Assembly: GCF_003390925.1 (NCBI RefSeq)
Contig: NZ_QUBS01000088.1
Location: 124,001 to 188,000, forward strand
Direction of reading: 5' to 3'
Origin: Trinickia diaoshuihuensis
GTDB taxonomy: Bacteria > Pseudomonadota > Gammaproteobacteria > Burkholderiales > Burkholderiaceae
Length of the DNA stretch: 64,000 bases
Shown: in pieces, positions 18,514 to 28,463 of the stretch
Position numbering within the stretch: the stretch's first letter is position 1
Layout of the letters: each line of letters begins with the position of its first letter
The notes under the pieces: model-generated
Database searches by the model: none
What the model was told of the DNA's origin: nothing
The model's input: the letters and a program-made list of their open reading frames with translations, nothing else
Made by a program: the position numbers and the translations under genes

Positions 18514-19434
18514 ATGAGTCAACGCAAGACCCAGTCACGCCTATCGTCCGCCGCACTCGGCGGCGCGGCGCTTTTGCTCGGATCGCTGCATGCGAGCGCC
18601 GCGTTCGCGCAGACGGCGGACACCGGCGGCGCGAGTGCAAGCGCGGCCACGGCCGCGAGCGCCGATCCGGCATCGCCCGCAAGCGCCGCCGCGCCGGCCG
18701 CGGCACCGGCCGCCGCCTCGCCGTTCACGGCCAACGTCACGCTCGCCTCACAGTACGTGTCGCGCGGTTTTAGGCAAACCTGGGGTAAGCCCGCGATTCA
18801 AGGCGGCTTCGATTACACGAATCCGAATGGCCTGTTCGCGGGCACGTGGCTCTCGACCGTCAGCAGCAAGTTCATCGAAGGGGGCAGCGTCGAATGGGAT
18901 CTGTACGGCGGCTACGGCGGGGCACTCGGCGACCTGTCGTACACGGGCACGGTCTACTACTACGTCTATCCGGGAGCGCGCATGTCCGCCAGCGCGACGA
19001 ACTACAACTACGGCGAATTCGTCGCGGCGCTGACGTACAAGTGGTTCACCGCCAAATATTGGCTGACGTATACGCCGAATTACTTCGGTTACGACAGCCA
19101 GTCGCTCGGCGTCGGCAACGGCAAGAACAGTCGCGGCTCGGGTTACCTCGACTTGAACACGAACATCGACCTCACGCACGGTTTCTCGCTGCTGCTGCAT
19201 TACGGCTGGGAACGCGTCCAGAACTTCTCTGCCTATAACTGGCAAGACGCGAAGCTGGCCGTCTCCAAGACGTTCGACGGCGGCTGGACGTTGACCGGCG
19301 CGGTGACCAAAGCTTGGGGGGCGACCAACGTCTATGACCGGTATACGACGGGCGCGCCCGATTCGTCGGGCAACATCGCGGTCTCGAACCCGTTGCAGAC
19401 GACGTTCTTCGCGACGATCACAAAGGTGTTCTGA
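18514..19434 (+). CDS. TorF-family putative porin
   Basis: 306 residues from ATG 18514 (GGAG at 18504-18507). Signal peptide ending ASAAFAQ, a low-complexity Ala/Ser/Pro spacer (about 33-70), then beta-strand-rich sequence starting TANVTLASQYVSRGFRQTWG, typical of this outer-membrane family, and ending in Phe (TFFATITKVF) as expected for barrel insertion. Divergently placed from choV with about 340 bp between starts. Substrate unknown; a link to choline-type uptake is only positional. Confidence 0.85.
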   Translation: MSQRKTQSRLSSAALGGAALLLGSLHASAAFAQTADTGGASASAATAASADPASPASAAAPAAAPAAASPFTANVTLASQYVSRGFRQTWGKPAIQGGFDYTNPNGLFAGTWLSTVSSKFIEGGSVEWDLYGGYGGALGDLSYTGTVYYYVYPGARMSASATNYNYGEFVAALTYKWFTAKYWLTYTPNYFGYDSQSLGVGNGKNSRGSGYLDLNTNIDLTHGFSLLLHYGWERVQNFSAYNWQDAKLAVSKTFDGGWTLTGAVTKAWGATNVYDRYTTGAPDSSGNIAVSNPLQTTFFATITKVF

Positions 19435-19461
19435 GCGTGGTTGAAGCGTCCTTGAAGCAAT

Positions 19462-19484
19462 AAACGCCGCCGACCGCGGCGTTT
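19462..19484 (+). terminator. Hairpin after the porin gene
   Basis: Perfect 9-bp stem AAACGCCGC / GCGGCGTTT with a CGACC loop, 28 bases after the porin stop codon. The stem ends in TTT but no longer T tract follows, so termination is likely but not certain. Confidence 0.6.
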
Positions 19485-19577
19485 GAACAGCGGACGGCCA
19501 TTGCGCGGATCAATGCCGTCCGTTTTCGTTTCGTGCCAGAATTGCCGCGTTTCGAGTTCGCCGATCCGCGACAAACC

Positions 19578-20354
19578 ATGCCCCTGCCGCTGCGACCGCC
19601 CCGCCGTTCGTTTGTCCTCGCCGCTTGCGCCGCGCTCGTCGCGGCCGGCTGTTCGGTCCTCGCGGCCGCCGACCCCAACGCGCTCTGGCAAATCGTCAAT
19701 TTCGACTGCGTGCCGGCCGCGCGCACGACGGGGAAAACCGGCCTGTGCGCCACCGTCGATTTACCGGGACGCTACGCGCTGCTCAAGGATCGATCCGGCG
19801 TGGCGCAGCACCTGCTCATTCCGACCGACCGGATCTCGGGCATCGAAAGTCCGTTGGTGTTGGCGCCGAACGCGCCGAATTATTGGGCCGACGCGTGGGA
19901 TGCGCGCCGTTATGTCGAAGCCGCTTTGAAGCGTGCGCAACGCGCGCCGCTGCCCGACGACCAGATCGGCCTCGAAATCAACTCGGCGATGCGCCGCTCG
20001 CAAGAGCAGTTGCATATCCATATCGACTGTATGCACCCCGATGCCACCGCCGCGCTCGCACGGCATCGCAACGATCCGCCGCGCGCATGGACCTGGGACA
20101 CGATCGGCGGCACCCGCTATCGCATCATGCACGTACCGGGTCCGGATTTCGATTTCAATCCGTTCGACCTCGCCGCCGGACCTCGAACGAGTCCCGACCT
20201 CATGGCCGGACAAACGATCCTCGTGACGGGCGCCGGTCCCTCGGCCACCGAGGCGGGATGGCTCGTTCTCGACAGCAGCCTCGATACCGACGGCGGCACG
20301 GGCTCGGCCGAAACGCTGCTCGATCATCAATGCACGGCCGCCGCGCCGCTCTAA
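19578..20354 (+). CDS. cdh: CDP-diacylglycerol diphosphatase
   Basis: 258 residues from ATG 19578. A GTG at 19533 in frame is an alternative, but the hydrophobic export signal (SFVLAACAALVAAGC) begins right after 19578. Hydrolyses CDP-diacylglycerol to phosphatidate and CMP. The HIT-like signature RRSQEQLHIHIDC (about 153-165) and the preceding LEINSAMRRS match Cdh. Length is close to that of E. coli Cdh. Anchored or exported to the periplasmic face. No operon partner is obvious. Confidence 0.87.
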   Translation: MPLPLRPPRRSFVLAACAALVAAGCSVLAAADPNALWQIVNFDCVPAARTTGKTGLCATVDLPGRYALLKDRSGVAQHLLIPTDRISGIESPLVLAPNAPNYWADAWDARRYVEAALKRAQRAPLPDDQIGLEINSAMRRSQEQLHIHIDCMHPDATAALARHRNDPPRAWTWDTIGGTRYRIMHVPGPDFDFNPFDLAAGPRTSPDLMAGQTILVTGAGPSATEAGWLVLDSSLDTDGGTGSAETLLDHQCTAAAPL

Positions 20355-20549
20355 TCGAAATCGAATGGCTCGCATTTGCAATTTTTTGCACTTTTCGAGT
20401 GTCATTATTAAATCCGATGTTGCAAAATGCCGCGGCGACACAGGCGCGGCGCGGCTCGCCGCCGATTCGACCGGAACATCGGCTCGACGGCGTGCTTCGT
20501 GCTACGCGAAAGCCAAAGCGAAAAAAGTAAGAACCCAAAGGCAGGCAAC

Positions 20550-21083
20550 ATGCAATTCACCATGCACCGGTTCGCGATCGCCGCGCTGGCCGCCGCGGCC
20601 ATAGCCAATTTGAGCGGATGCAGTTCGCTCTACGGCGAGAGCGCCTCGGCGGGTGCCGGTATCGCCGGCGCCGCGTTGGCAGCTAAAGTCACGCGCAACG
20701 CGGCGGTCGCGACCGGCATCGGCCTGGGCGCCGTGGCCGCCGCCAAGGCGGGCGTGCAATATACCGAGCGCGTGATCCATCGAAATACGCAAACCACGAT
20801 CGCGAGCGCCGCGGGACCGCTTGCGGTCGGCGCGATCGCGCCGTGGGACGTGAAGCACACGGTTGCCATCGAACCCGACGAACACGGCCGGGTGACCGTG
20901 AGCCGCACGATCAGCACGGGCGCGCTCGACTGCAAGGAAATCGTGTTTTCCGTCGACCAGGACGCGACGAAGAACGAACCCGCCTCGAGCGCATTCTTCG
21001 TCGCGTCGATCTGCCGCGACGGCAACGCGTGGAAGTGGGCCTCGGCCGAACCCGCGACCGAACGCTGGGGTGCGCTGCAATGA
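20550..21083 (+). CDS. Small lipoprotein, paralogue 1 of a tandem pair
   Basis: 177 residues from ATG 20550. Lipobox LSGC (Cys about 23), Gly/Ala-rich hydrophobic stretch to about residue 70, then a soluble C-terminal domain with TISTGALDCKEIVFSV and the ending WKWASAEPATERWGALQ. The next gene ends almost identically (WKWASAEPAVDRWGTLQ) and starts in a 4-base ATGA overlap, so the two are duplicated and cotranscribed. The shared Cys pair (DCKE and SIC / NCKE and NAC) may form a disulfide. I do not recognise the family. Confidence 0.72.
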   Translation: MQFTMHRFAIAALAAAAIANLSGCSSLYGESASAGAGIAGAALAAKVTRNAAVATGIGLGAVAAAKAGVQYTERVIHRNTQTTIASAAGPLAVGAIAPWDVKHTVAIEPDEHGRVTVSRTISTGALDCKEIVFSVDQDATKNEPASSAFFVASICRDGNAWKWASAEPATERWGALQ

Positions 21084-21583
21084 ACGCGCGCCTATTGCTG
21101 GCCGCACTCGTCTGCGCGGGCACCGGCGCGACGCTCGCCGGGTGCGCGTCGATCGGCGCCGCGAGCGGTGCCGCCGCCGGCGTGGCAACTGGTGTCGTCA
21201 CGTCGAACCCGGCGGTCGGAATCGGTGTGGGCATCGCGGTGCAGGCAGCCACCGACGAGGCGGTCAATCGCTATATGCTCGTCATGCATCGCGATCAGCA
21301 AGACGCGATTGCCATACTCGTCGGGGAGATGCCGGTCGGCGCCGTTCAACCGTGGCGCGTGAGCCATACGCTGCCGATCGAAAACGGCCACGGCGAGGTG
21401 CGTGTGGTCCGCGCCTTCAATACCGCGTTGGCCAATTGCAAGGAATTCGCGTTCTCGGTCGTCGATGGGGACAAGCCCGATGCGAAGGTCGATTGGTTTA
21501 CCGCGAACGCCTGTCAGCAAGGCGGAAGATGGAAGTGGGCGTCGGCCGAACCCGCGGTCGATCGCTGGGGCACGTTGCAATGA
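21080..21583 (+). CDS. Small lipoprotein, paralogue 2 of a tandem pair
   Basis: 167 residues. Signal peptide with LAGC lipobox (Cys about 22), a Gly/Ala/Val-rich segment, then the same C-terminal domain as paralogue 1 (FNTALANCKEFAFSV, ending WKWASAEPAVDRWGTLQ). Both also share the sequence pattern GA(V/I)xPWxVxHTxxIE. An ATGA overlap with paralogue 1 indicates coupled translation. Function unknown; two similar surface or periplasmic lipoproteins may work as a pair. Confidence 0.74.
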   Translation: MNARLLLAALVCAGTGATLAGCASIGAASGAAAGVATGVVTSNPAVGIGVGIAVQAATDEAVNRYMLVMHRDQQDAIAILVGEMPVGAVQPWRVSHTLPIENGHGEVRVVRAFNTALANCKEFAFSVVDGDKPDAKVDWFTANACQQGGRWKWASAEPAVDRWGTLQ

Positions 21584-21591
21584 CGCTTCGG

Positions 21592-21613
21592 GCGGGGGCG
21601 AACGCGCCCCCGC
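21592..21613. terminator. GC-rich hairpin between convergent genes
   Basis: Perfect 9-bp stem GCGGGGGCG / CGCCCCCGC around an AACG loop, in the 37-bp gap between the convergent lipoprotein and liuD genes. No T tract; probably a shared stop signal. Confidence 0.55.
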
Positions 21614-21620
21614 ATGCGCC

Positions 21621-23627
21621 TTACTGCGCCTCCATGACCAGCAATTGAGCGCCGTCGGCGACTTGATCGCCCACGCCGTAGAGCACTTCGGCGACTTTGC
21701 CCGATGCGGGCGCACCGATCGTATGCTCCATCTTCATCGCTTCCATGACGATGAGCGGCGCGCCCTTCTCGACGACGGCACCGGGCTCGACGAGCACCGC
21801 GATGACCTTGCCCGGCATCGGCGCCGTGAGCCGCCCTTCGCCGTGTTCCGCGTCGGCCGCGTGCGCCAATAGGTTTTGCCATTCAAACGTGAGCGCCGAG
21901 CCTTGGCAGAACACATGAAACAGATCGCCGTCGATAAAGACGCGTCCCGTGACGCGCGCATCGCCTAGGCGCACCCCGAACGTATGGGCGTCGGCGCCGC
22001 GCCACCATTCGAACGGCTCGGCCACGCCGTCGTATTCGAGCGTGCGCGCCTCGCCCTCGCGCGCATAGAACACCTTGAACGGATGCTCGGCGTCTGTGTC
22101 GCGCCACTCGATCGTCTGCCGGTAGCTGCCATTCAAACGCCAGTGCGAGAGCGCATCCCACGGCGATGCGCCATGCGCGACTCCGCCCTCGCGCGTCAGC
22201 AACGCGCCGCACGCGAGCGCCAACGCCTCCTTGAACGGCTTATCGGCCGGGGCGAACAATTCGCCGTGGTGACGCTCGATAAGGCCGGTATCCAGATCGG
22301 CGGTCGCGAACGGCTTGCTTTGCACGATGCGCTGCAAAAATGCGACGTTCGTCTGCGGGCCGACCGCTTCGCACGCTTGCAGCGCGCGGCTCAAGCGCGC
22401 AAGCGCCTCCTCGCGATTGGCGCCGTGCACGATCAGCTTGGCAATCATCGGATCGTAAAATGGCGTGATCGTATCGCCTTCGCGCACGCCGCTATCGATA
22501 CGAACAGGCGCTCGCGTGGGCGAGCCGATCGAAAACTCGACGCCTTCGGGCATGCGCAGATACTTGAGCGTGCCCGTCGACGGCAGGAACCCGCGCGCCG
22601 GATTCTCGGCATACACGCGCGCCTCGATCGCGTGACCGTCGATACGCAATTGCTCTTGCCGCAGCGGCAACGGCTCGCCCGCGGCCACGCGCAATTGCCA
22701 TTCGACGAGGTCTTGCCCCGTGATCATTTCGGTCACCGGATGCTCGACCTGCAACCGCGTGTTCATCTCCATGAAGTAGAACGCGCTGTCGGTCATGATG
22801 AATTCGACCGTCCCCGCGCCCACGTAAGACACAGCGCGCGCCGCGGCCACGGCCGCCTCGCCCATCGCGCGGCGCACCTCGTCGGCGAGCCCCGGCGCCG
22901 GTGCTTCCTCGAGCACCTTTTGATGGCGGCGCTGAACCGAGCAGTCGCGATCGAACAAATAGACGGCGCCGCCGTGCCGATCGGCAAATACCTGCACCTC
23001 GACGTGGCGCGGACGCGTCAAATATTTTTCGATGAGCACCCGGTCGTTGCCGAAGCTGCTGGCCGCCTCGCGCTTGCACGACGCGAGCGCTTGCGCGAAG
23101 TCCTCGCTCTTTTCGACGACCCGCATGCCTTTACCGCCGCCGCCGGCGCTAGCCTTGAGCAACACGGGATAGCCGATCGCGTCGGCCTCGCGCTGCAGCA
23201 GTTCGGCGTCTTGCTCGTCGCCGTGATAACCGGGCACGAGCGGCACGGCCGCCGCGTGCATCAGCGCCTTGGCCGCGGCCTTCGATCCCATCGCGGCGAT
23301 GGCGGAAACGGGCGGGCCGATGAACACGAGCCCCGCGGCCTCGCAAGCTTGCGCGAAATCCTCGTTTTCCGACAGGAACCCATAACCCGGATGGACCGCT
23401 TGCGCGCCCGTGCGCAGCGCGGCGTCGATGATGCGCTCGATGCGCAGGTAGCTCTCGCTCGCCGCCGCGCCGCCGATGTGCACCGCCTCATCGCAAGCCG
23501 CGACGTGCTTGGCATTCGCATCGGCATCGGAATACACCGCGACGCTCGCGATCCCGAGCCGCTTGCAGGTCGCCGCCACGCGGCACGCTATTTCGCCGCG
23601 GTTTGCAATCAAAATCTTGTTGAACAT
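21621..23627 (-). CDS. liuD: Methylcrotonyl-CoA carboxylase biotin-carrying alpha subunit
   Basis: 668 residues from ATG 23627. Carboxylates biotin with ATP and bicarbonate so that the beta subunit can convert 3-methylcrotonyl-CoA to 3-methylglutaconyl-CoA in leucine breakdown. N-terminal biotin carboxylase domain (ILIANRGEIACR; ATP-grasp loop KASAGGGGKGM; EMNTRLQVEHPVTE), middle linker domain, C-terminal biotinyl domain with EAMKMEH (about 635). Last gene of liuABCD, 35 bp after liuC. Order and partner genes distinguish it from acetyl- or propionyl-CoA carboxylase subunits. Confidence 0.94.
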   Translation of the reverse strand: MFNKILIANRGEIACRVAATCKRLGIASVAVYSDADANAKHVAACDEAVHIGGAAASESYLRIERIIDAALRTGAQAVHPGYGFLSENEDFAQACEAAGLVFIGPPVSAIAAMGSKAAAKALMHAAAVPLVPGYHGDEQDAELLQREADAIGYPVLLKASAGGGGKGMRVVEKSEDFAQALASCKREAASSFGNDRVLIEKYLTRPRHVEVQVFADRHGGAVYLFDRDCSVQRRHQKVLEEAPAPGLADEVRRAMGEAAVAAARAVSYVGAGTVEFIMTDSAFYFMEMNTRLQVEHPVTEMITGQDLVEWQLRVAAGEPLPLRQEQLRIDGHAIEARVYAENPARGFLPSTGTLKYLRMPEGVEFSIGSPTRAPVRIDSGVREGDTITPFYDPMIAKLIVHGANREEALARLSRALQACEAVGPQTNVAFLQRIVQSKPFATADLDTGLIERHHGELFAPADKPFKEALALACGALLTREGGVAHGASPWDALSHWRLNGSYRQTIEWRDTDAEHPFKVFYAREGEARTLEYDGVAEPFEWWRGADAHTFGVRLGDARVTGRVFIDGDLFHVFCQGSALTFEWQNLLAHAADAEHGEGRLTAPMPGKVIAVLVEPGAVVEKGAPLIVMEAMKMEHTIGAPASGKVAEVLYGVGDQVADGAQLLVMEAQ

Positions 23628-23662
23628 GGAATGTCTCGCAATGAAGCGGCAGTCGGTTGCGG

Positions 23663-24454
23663 TCAATCGCGCCAGGCCGGCGCGCGTTTTTCGAGGAACG
23701 ACGCGACGCCTTCGCGCCCTTCCTCGCTCGCGCGGATCCGTGCGATGCGGCGGGCGGTATCGTCGATCAAGGCTTCGTCGAGCACGTGATCGGCGACGTC
23801 CTGCACGAGACGCTTCGATTCGCGCACGGCTTGCGGACCGTTCACGCAAAGCGCAGCCGTAATCTTTTGCACCGCGCTGTCGAGCGTATCGGCCGCGGCC
23901 ATTTCGTGCACGAGCCCAAGGCGCAGCGCGGTGGCGCAGTCGAACGGCTCGGCCGTCGTGAAGTAGCGGCGCGAAGCGCGCGCGCCGAGCGCCCGTACGA
24001 CATACGGGGCGATCGTCGCGGCGATGAGGCCGAGCCGCGCTTCCGAGAGGCAAAACCGCGCGGTATCGACCGCGACGACAATATCGCAGGCCGCGACGAG
24101 GCCCACGCCGCCCGCGAAGGCATCGCCCGAGACGCGGGCCACGACGGGCTTGGAGACGTGATAGATGGCCGCCAGCATATCGGCGAGGCGCCGCGCATCG
24201 ACGCGGTTCTCCTCGTCGGAGAACGTCGCCATCTTCTTCATCCAATTCAAATCGGCGCCCGCGCAAAATGCGGGGCCGTTGGCGGCCAACACGATCGCGC
24301 GCACGTCTTCGCGCGCATCGAGCTTGGCGAATACGTCGATCAGCTCGGCGATCGTCGTTTCGTTGAAAGCGTTGCGCACGTCCGGGCGGTTGAGCGTGAC
24401 CGTCGCCACGTGCCCCGCGAACGCCAGTTGCAGCATGCTGTATTGCATTGACAT
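23663..24454 (-). CDS. liuC: Methylglutaconyl-CoA hydratase (enoyl-CoA hydratase family)
   Basis: 263 residues from ATG 24454 (GGAGA upstream). Crotonase fold: NRPDVRNAFN near the N-terminus, oxyanion-hole segments GPAFCAGADLNWM and GDAFAGGVGLVAACD, and SEARLGLIAATIAPYV. In the liu operon it hydrates 3-methylglutaconyl-CoA to HMG-CoA. It lies between liuB (28 bp) and liuD (35 bp). The specific substrate follows from operon context, the fold from sequence. Confidence 0.9.
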   Translation of the reverse strand: MSMQYSMLQLAFAGHVATVTLNRPDVRNAFNETTIAELIDVFAKLDAREDVRAIVLAANGPAFCAGADLNWMKKMATFSDEENRVDARRLADMLAAIYHVSKPVVARVSGDAFAGGVGLVAACDIVVAVDTARFCLSEARLGLIAATIAPYVVRALGARASRRYFTTAEPFDCATALRLGLVHEMAAADTLDSAVQKITAALCVNGPQAVRESKRLVQDVADHVLDEALIDDTARRIARIRASEEGREGVASFLEKRAPAWRD

Positions 24455-24482
24455 TGATCGTCTCCGTGGGAAGGACGATGCC

Positions 24483-26090
24483 TTACATTCTGAACACGCC
24501 GAAGCGCGTCTCTTCGATCGGCGCATTCATCGCCGCCGAAAGTCCGAGGCCCAGCACGTCGCGCGTCTGCGCGGGATCGATCACGCCGTCGTCCCAGAGC
24601 CGCGCGCTTGCATAGTACGGGTGCCCTTGATGCTCGTACTGATCGCGCACGGGCTGTTTGAACGCCTCTTCTTCCTCGGCGCTCCAGGTGCCGCCCTTCG
24701 CCTCGATACCGTCGCGCTTGACCGTTGCCAGCACCGATGCGGCCTGCTCGCCGCCCATTACCGAGATCCGGGCGTTCGGCCACATCCAGAGAAAGCGCGG
24801 CGAATAGGCGCGGCCGCACATGCCGTAGTTGCCGGCGCCGAACGAGCCGCCGATGATGACGGTGAACTTGGGCACCTTCGCGGTGGCCACGGCCGTCACC
24901 ATCTTCGCGCCGTTGCGCGCGATGCCTTCGTTTTCGTACTTGCGGCCCACCATGAAGCCCGTGATGTTCTGCAAGAACACGAGCGGAATCTTGCGCTGGC
25001 AGCACAGCTCGATGAAATGCGCGCCCTTCACGGCCGATTCGGAGAACAGAATGCCGTTGTTCGCGACGATGCCGACCGGGTGGCCCCAGATATGGGCGAA
25101 GCCCGTGACGAGCGTCGTGCCGAAGCGCGCCTTGAATTCGTCGAATTCCGAATCGTCGACGATCCGCGCGATGACCTCGCGCACGTCGAACGGCTTGCGC
25201 GTATCGACGGGAATCACGCCATAGACGCTCGCCGGGTCATAACGCGGCGGCTTCGGCTCACGCATGACGACGCTCGGCTGCTTCGTGCGATTGAGCTTGC
25301 CGACGATGCCGCGGGCCAATGCGAGCGCATGCGCATCGTTTTGCGCGAGGTGATCGGCCACGCCCGACAACCGCGTGTGCACGTCGCCGCCGCCGAGATC
25401 CTCGGCGCTGACTTCCTCGCCCGTCGCGGCCTTCACGAGCGGCGGGCCGCCCAGGAAAATCGTGCCTTGATTCTTGACGATGATCGACTCGTCGCTCATG
25501 GCGGGCACATACGCCCCGCCCGCCGTGCACGATCCCATGACGACGGCGATTTGCGCGATGCCCGCAGCCGACAGGTTCGCTTGATTGAAGAAGATGCGGC
25601 CGAAATGGTCGCGGTCGGGAAAGACCTCGTCTTGATTGGGCAGATTGGCGCCGCCCGAATCGACGAGGTAGACGCAAGGCAGCCGGTTTTCCGCGGCGAT
25701 TTCTTGCGCTCGCACGTGCTTCTTGACCGTCATCGGGTAGTACGTGCCGCCCTTGACCGTCGCGTCGTTGCAGACGATTACGCACTCTTGTCCGGCGATG
25801 CGGCCGATGCCCGTAATGATGCCGGCGCCCGGGGCGGCGTCGTGATACATCGAGAACGCGGCCAGTTGCGAGAATTCGAGGAACGGCGTGCCCGGATCGA
25901 GTAATTGAGCGATCCGATCGCGCGGCAGCAGTTTGCCGCGTGAAACGTGCTTATCGCGCGCGGCCTGTCCGCCGCCTTGCGCGAGATGGGCCACCTTCGC
26001 GCGCAAATCGGCGACGACCGCCTCCAGCGCGCTAGCATTGGCTCGAAACTCGTCCGAGCGCGGGTTCAGCTTACTTTCGATGATCGGCAT
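24483..26090 (-). CDS. liuB: Methylcrotonyl-CoA carboxylase carboxyltransferase beta subunit
   Basis: 535 residues, the usual length. Carboxyltransferase domain with [26 protein letters not shown]-like [35 protein letters not shown] and, in the C-terminal half, [15 protein letters not shown] and [13 protein letters not shown]. Transfers carboxyl from biotin on LiuD to 3-methylcrotonyl-CoA. Lies 48 bp after liuA, 28 bp before liuC. Confidence 0.95.
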   Translation of the reverse strand: MPIIESKLNPRSDEFRANASALEAVVADLRAKVAHLAQGGGQAARDKHVSRGKLLPRDRIAQLLDPGTPFLEFSQLAAFSMYHDAAPGAGIITGIGRIAGQECVIVCNDATVKGGTYYPMTVKKHVRAQEIAAENRLPCVYLVDSGGANLPNQDEVFPDRDHFGRIFFNQANLSAAGIAQIAVVMGSCTAGGAYVPAMSDESIIVKNQGTIFLGGPPLVKAATGEEVSAEDLGGGDVHTRLSGVADHLAQNDAHALALARGIVGKLNRTKQPSVVMREPKPPRYDPASVYGVIPVDTRKPFDVREVIARIVDDSEFDEFKARFGTTLVTGFAHIWGHPVGIVANNGILFSESAVKGAHFIELCCQRKIPLVFLQNITGFMVGRKYENEGIARNGAKMVTAVATAKVPKFTVIIGGSFGAGNYGMCGRAYSPRFLWMWPNARISVMGGEQAASVLATVKRDGIEAKGGTWSAEEEEAFKQPVRDQYEHQGHPYYASARLWDDGVIDPAQTRDVLGLGLSAAMNAPIEETRFGVFRM

Positions 26091-26138
26091 GGGGCTCGAT
26101 GCTCCGTCGCGATGGTCGTACTAGAGGTGGAATCGGCA

Positions 26139-27320
26139 TCAAAGCGTTTCGGCGAACAGCTCGCGGCCGATGAGCATCCGGCGCACTTCGCTCGTGCCCG
26201 CGCCGATCTCGTAGAGCTTGGCGTCGCGCCAGAGGCGGCCGACCGGGTACTCGTTGATATAACCGTTGCCGCCGAGGATCTGAATCGCTTCGCCCGCCAT
26301 CCACGTGGCTTTCTCCGCCGTGTACAAAATCACGCCCGCGCAGTCCTTGCGCACTTGACGCACGTGTTCCTTGCCCAGCGTATCGAGCTGGCGCCCGACG
26401 GCGTACAAATAGGCGCGGCAAGCCTGCAGCGTCGTGTACATATCGGCGACCTTGCCTTGGATCAATTGGAATTCGCCGATCGCCTGGCCGAATTGCTTGC
26501 GGTCGTGGATATAGGGAACGACGGCGTCCATGCAAGCGAGCATGATGCCGGTCGGGCCGCCGGCCAACACCGCGCGCTCGTAGTCGAGCCCGCTCATCAA
26601 CACCTTCACGCCGCCGTTCAATTGACCGAGGATGTTTTCCTCCGGCACCTCGACGTCTTCGAACACGAGTTCGCCCGTGTGCGAGCCGCGCATGCCGAGC
26701 TTGTCGAGCTTTTGCGCAACGGAGAAGCCTTTCATCCCCTTCTCGACGATGAAGGCCGTGATGCCGCGCGCACCGGCCTCGATATCCGTTTTCGCATAGA
26801 CGACGAGCGTGTCGCAGTCGGGGCCGTTCGTAATCCACATTTTCGTGCCGTTCAGCACGTAACGATCGCCGCGCTTGTCGGCGCGCAGCTTCATGCTGAC
26901 GACGTCGGAACCGGCGTTCGGCTCGCTCATCGCCAAGGCGCCGACGTGCTCGCCCGAGACGAGCTTGGGCAGGTACTTGCTCTTTTGCGCCGGCGTGCCG
27001 TTGCGGTGAATTTGATTGACGCACAGGTTCGAATGCGCGCCGTAGGACAGACCGACCGAGGCCGACGCCCGCGAAATCTCTTCCATCGCGACCATATGCG
27101 CCGTGTAGCCCATGTTCGCGCCGCCGTATTCCTCGGACACCGTCATGCCCAGCACGCCGAGCTCGCCGAACTTGCGCCACAGATCCATCGGGAATTGATC
27201 GTCGCGGTCGATCTCGCCCGCGCGCGGCGCGATTTCCTTGGCGGCGAAATTGGCCACCGCATCGCGCAGCATGTCGATGTCTTCGCCGAGCGCGAACTGC
27301 AAACCGGGCACATTGCTCAT
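26139..27320 (-). CDS. liuA: Isovaleryl-CoA dehydrogenase
   Basis: 393 residues, FAD-dependent acyl-CoA dehydrogenase. Oxidises isovaleryl-CoA to 3-methylcrotonyl-CoA and passes electrons to ETF. Visible motifs: [55 protein letters not shown] and the C-terminal [16 protein letters not shown]. First gene of liuABCD, with GGAGA before the start; the promoter must lie in the 198-bp gap shared with the divergent TetR gene. Confidence 0.95.
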   Translation of the reverse strand: MSNVPGLQFALGEDIDMLRDAVANFAAKEIAPRAGEIDRDDQFPMDLWRKFGELGVLGMTVSEEYGGANMGYTAHMVAMEEISRASASVGLSYGAHSNLCVNQIHRNGTPAQKSKYLPKLVSGEHVGALAMSEPNAGSDVVSMKLRADKRGDRYVLNGTKMWITNGPDCDTLVVYAKTDIEAGARGITAFIVEKGMKGFSVAQKLDKLGMRGSHTGELVFEDVEVPEENILGQLNGGVKVLMSGLDYERAVLAGGPTGIMLACMDAVVPYIHDRKQFGQAIGEFQLIQGKVADMYTTLQACRAYLYAVGRQLDTLGKEHVRQVRKDCAGVILYTAEKATWMAGEAIQILGGNGYINEYPVGRLWRDAKLYEIGAGTSEVRRMLIGRELFAETL

Positions 27321-27518
27321 GAACGTCTCCTCGAATTCGAATTGGGGGCCTGATGGACCCTAACGAGCGGCACGCGCGCCCGATCACCGCGCATTTCACG
27401 CCACATTTCCGTATGCGTCAATAGTTTTCTTGAGTAAAGCTCATATTTTTGCGACGCCGCGTGAGCACTGGTTTGCGGTGCTAATATCCGGTCCAGCAAT
27501 GGAGCGGGCGCGACGAAC

Positions 27519-28322
27519 TTGAACACGACTCAGACCGGGGAAGAAGCAAAGGCCGATGCGGGCGGCGCCAGGCGTCAGCCGGCGGGGCGAAAATCGCAGC
27601 AACGCGTGAAGGACATCCTGCGCGCCGGGCGCGAGGTGTTTTCCGAAAAAGGCTACGAGCGCGCGACGACGGCCGAGATCGCGCAGCGGCTCGGCGTGTC
27701 GGAGGCAACGGTGTTCAGTTACTTCCGCGGCAAACGCGAACTGTGCGCGAGAGTGATCGCCGACTGGTACGACGAGATCATCGAGGCGATCGAAACGGGC
27801 CTGCCTCGCGAGGGCACCGCGCGTCAGCAGTTCGCCTTTATCGTGCGCACCCATTTGCGGCTGATGCTGGTCCACGGCACGGGCATGTGTTCGCTCGTGT
27901 TGTCGGAGGGCCGGGCGAAACATCATGAACTGAGCGCGGAATTGACCTCGCTGCAGCGCCGTTACACGGCGCCGCTCATGCGCGTGCTGGCCCAAGCTCA
28001 GCAAGCGGGCCAGATCCGCACCGACTTACCGCTGCGCCTGATGCGCTCGATGGTGTTCGGGCCGATGGAGCATGTACTGTGGGACGCCGCGCTCGGTCAC
28101 CGGAGCGCCGACATCGACGCCACGGCCGACCGCCTGGTCGATATCTTATGGACGGCTTTGCAACCGCCGGCACCCGCGCTGGCGGCGCTGGTGCGGTTGA
28201 AAGACGACCTGGGCGAAGCGGTGCGGCGCTATGAAGCGAGCACGCAAGCGCCCGGTGGCGGGGAGGCCGGCGCGGGCGCGGGCGCCCCGGCAACGGGCAA
28301 ACGCAAGCATAAGCGGGATTGA
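27519..28322 (+). CDS. TetR-family regulator divergent from the liu operon (LiuQ candidate)
   Basis: 267 residues from TTG 27519. A GGAG lies at 27501-27504, rather far, so the exact start is uncertain. N-terminal helix-turn-helix (about 28-75: ILRAGREVFSEKGYERATTAEIAQ, with SEATVFSYFRGKREL). The C-terminal ligand domain ends in a long Gly/Ala-rich, basic tail (GKRKHKRD). Divergent arrangement with liuA points to control of leucine/isovaleryl-CoA degradation; a TetR-type regulator named LiuQ is described for liu genes in betaproteobacteria. Assignment to LiuQ is inference. Confidence 0.82.
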   Translation: MNTTQTGEEAKADAGGARRQPAGRKSQQRVKDILRAGREVFSEKGYERATTAEIAQRLGVSEATVFSYFRGKRELCARVIADWYDEIIEAIETGLPREGTARQQFAFIVRTHLRLMLVHGTGMCSLVLSEGRAKHHELSAELTSLQRRYTAPLMRVLAQAQQAGQIRTDLPLRLMRSMVFGPMEHVLWDAALGHRSADIDATADRLVDILWTALQPPAPALAALVRLKDDLGEAVRRYEASTQAPGGGEAGAGAGAPATGKRKHKRD

Positions 28323-28356
28323 GCCGACGATTGAACCGACGATCGAACCGACGATT
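28321..28356. repeat. Three tandem 12-bp repeats
   Basis: Three adjacent copies of GARCCGACGATY (28321-28332, 28333-28344, 28345-28356) begin at the TetR stop codon. The third copy and the first end in T, the second in C. Probably a slippage product; no structure or gene is linked to it. Confidence 0.75.
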
Positions 28357-28463
28357 GGCCGCTTGACCGCGCGCGGCGGCCCGATGCGCGCCGTCGCATC
28401 GGCGCACTTGCCCAATGCGGGCAGCGCGACTATCGTGTCGGTTCCTTACCCTTGCCCCTTTCG

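Noticed and set aside
18171-18515. N-terminal extension of choV to 18515
   Set aside because: No similarity to ABC ATPases, while AAGGAGA before 18170 marks the proper start.
21984-23789. 601-codon plus-strand frame opposite liuD, and similar long frames at 15641-16828, 16995-18164, 24165-25904, 25947-27353, 33012-34256 and 42240-43829
   Set aside because: All lie antisense to genes with clear domain motifs, are rich in Arg/His/Ala, and show no family pattern; typical of high-GC DNA.
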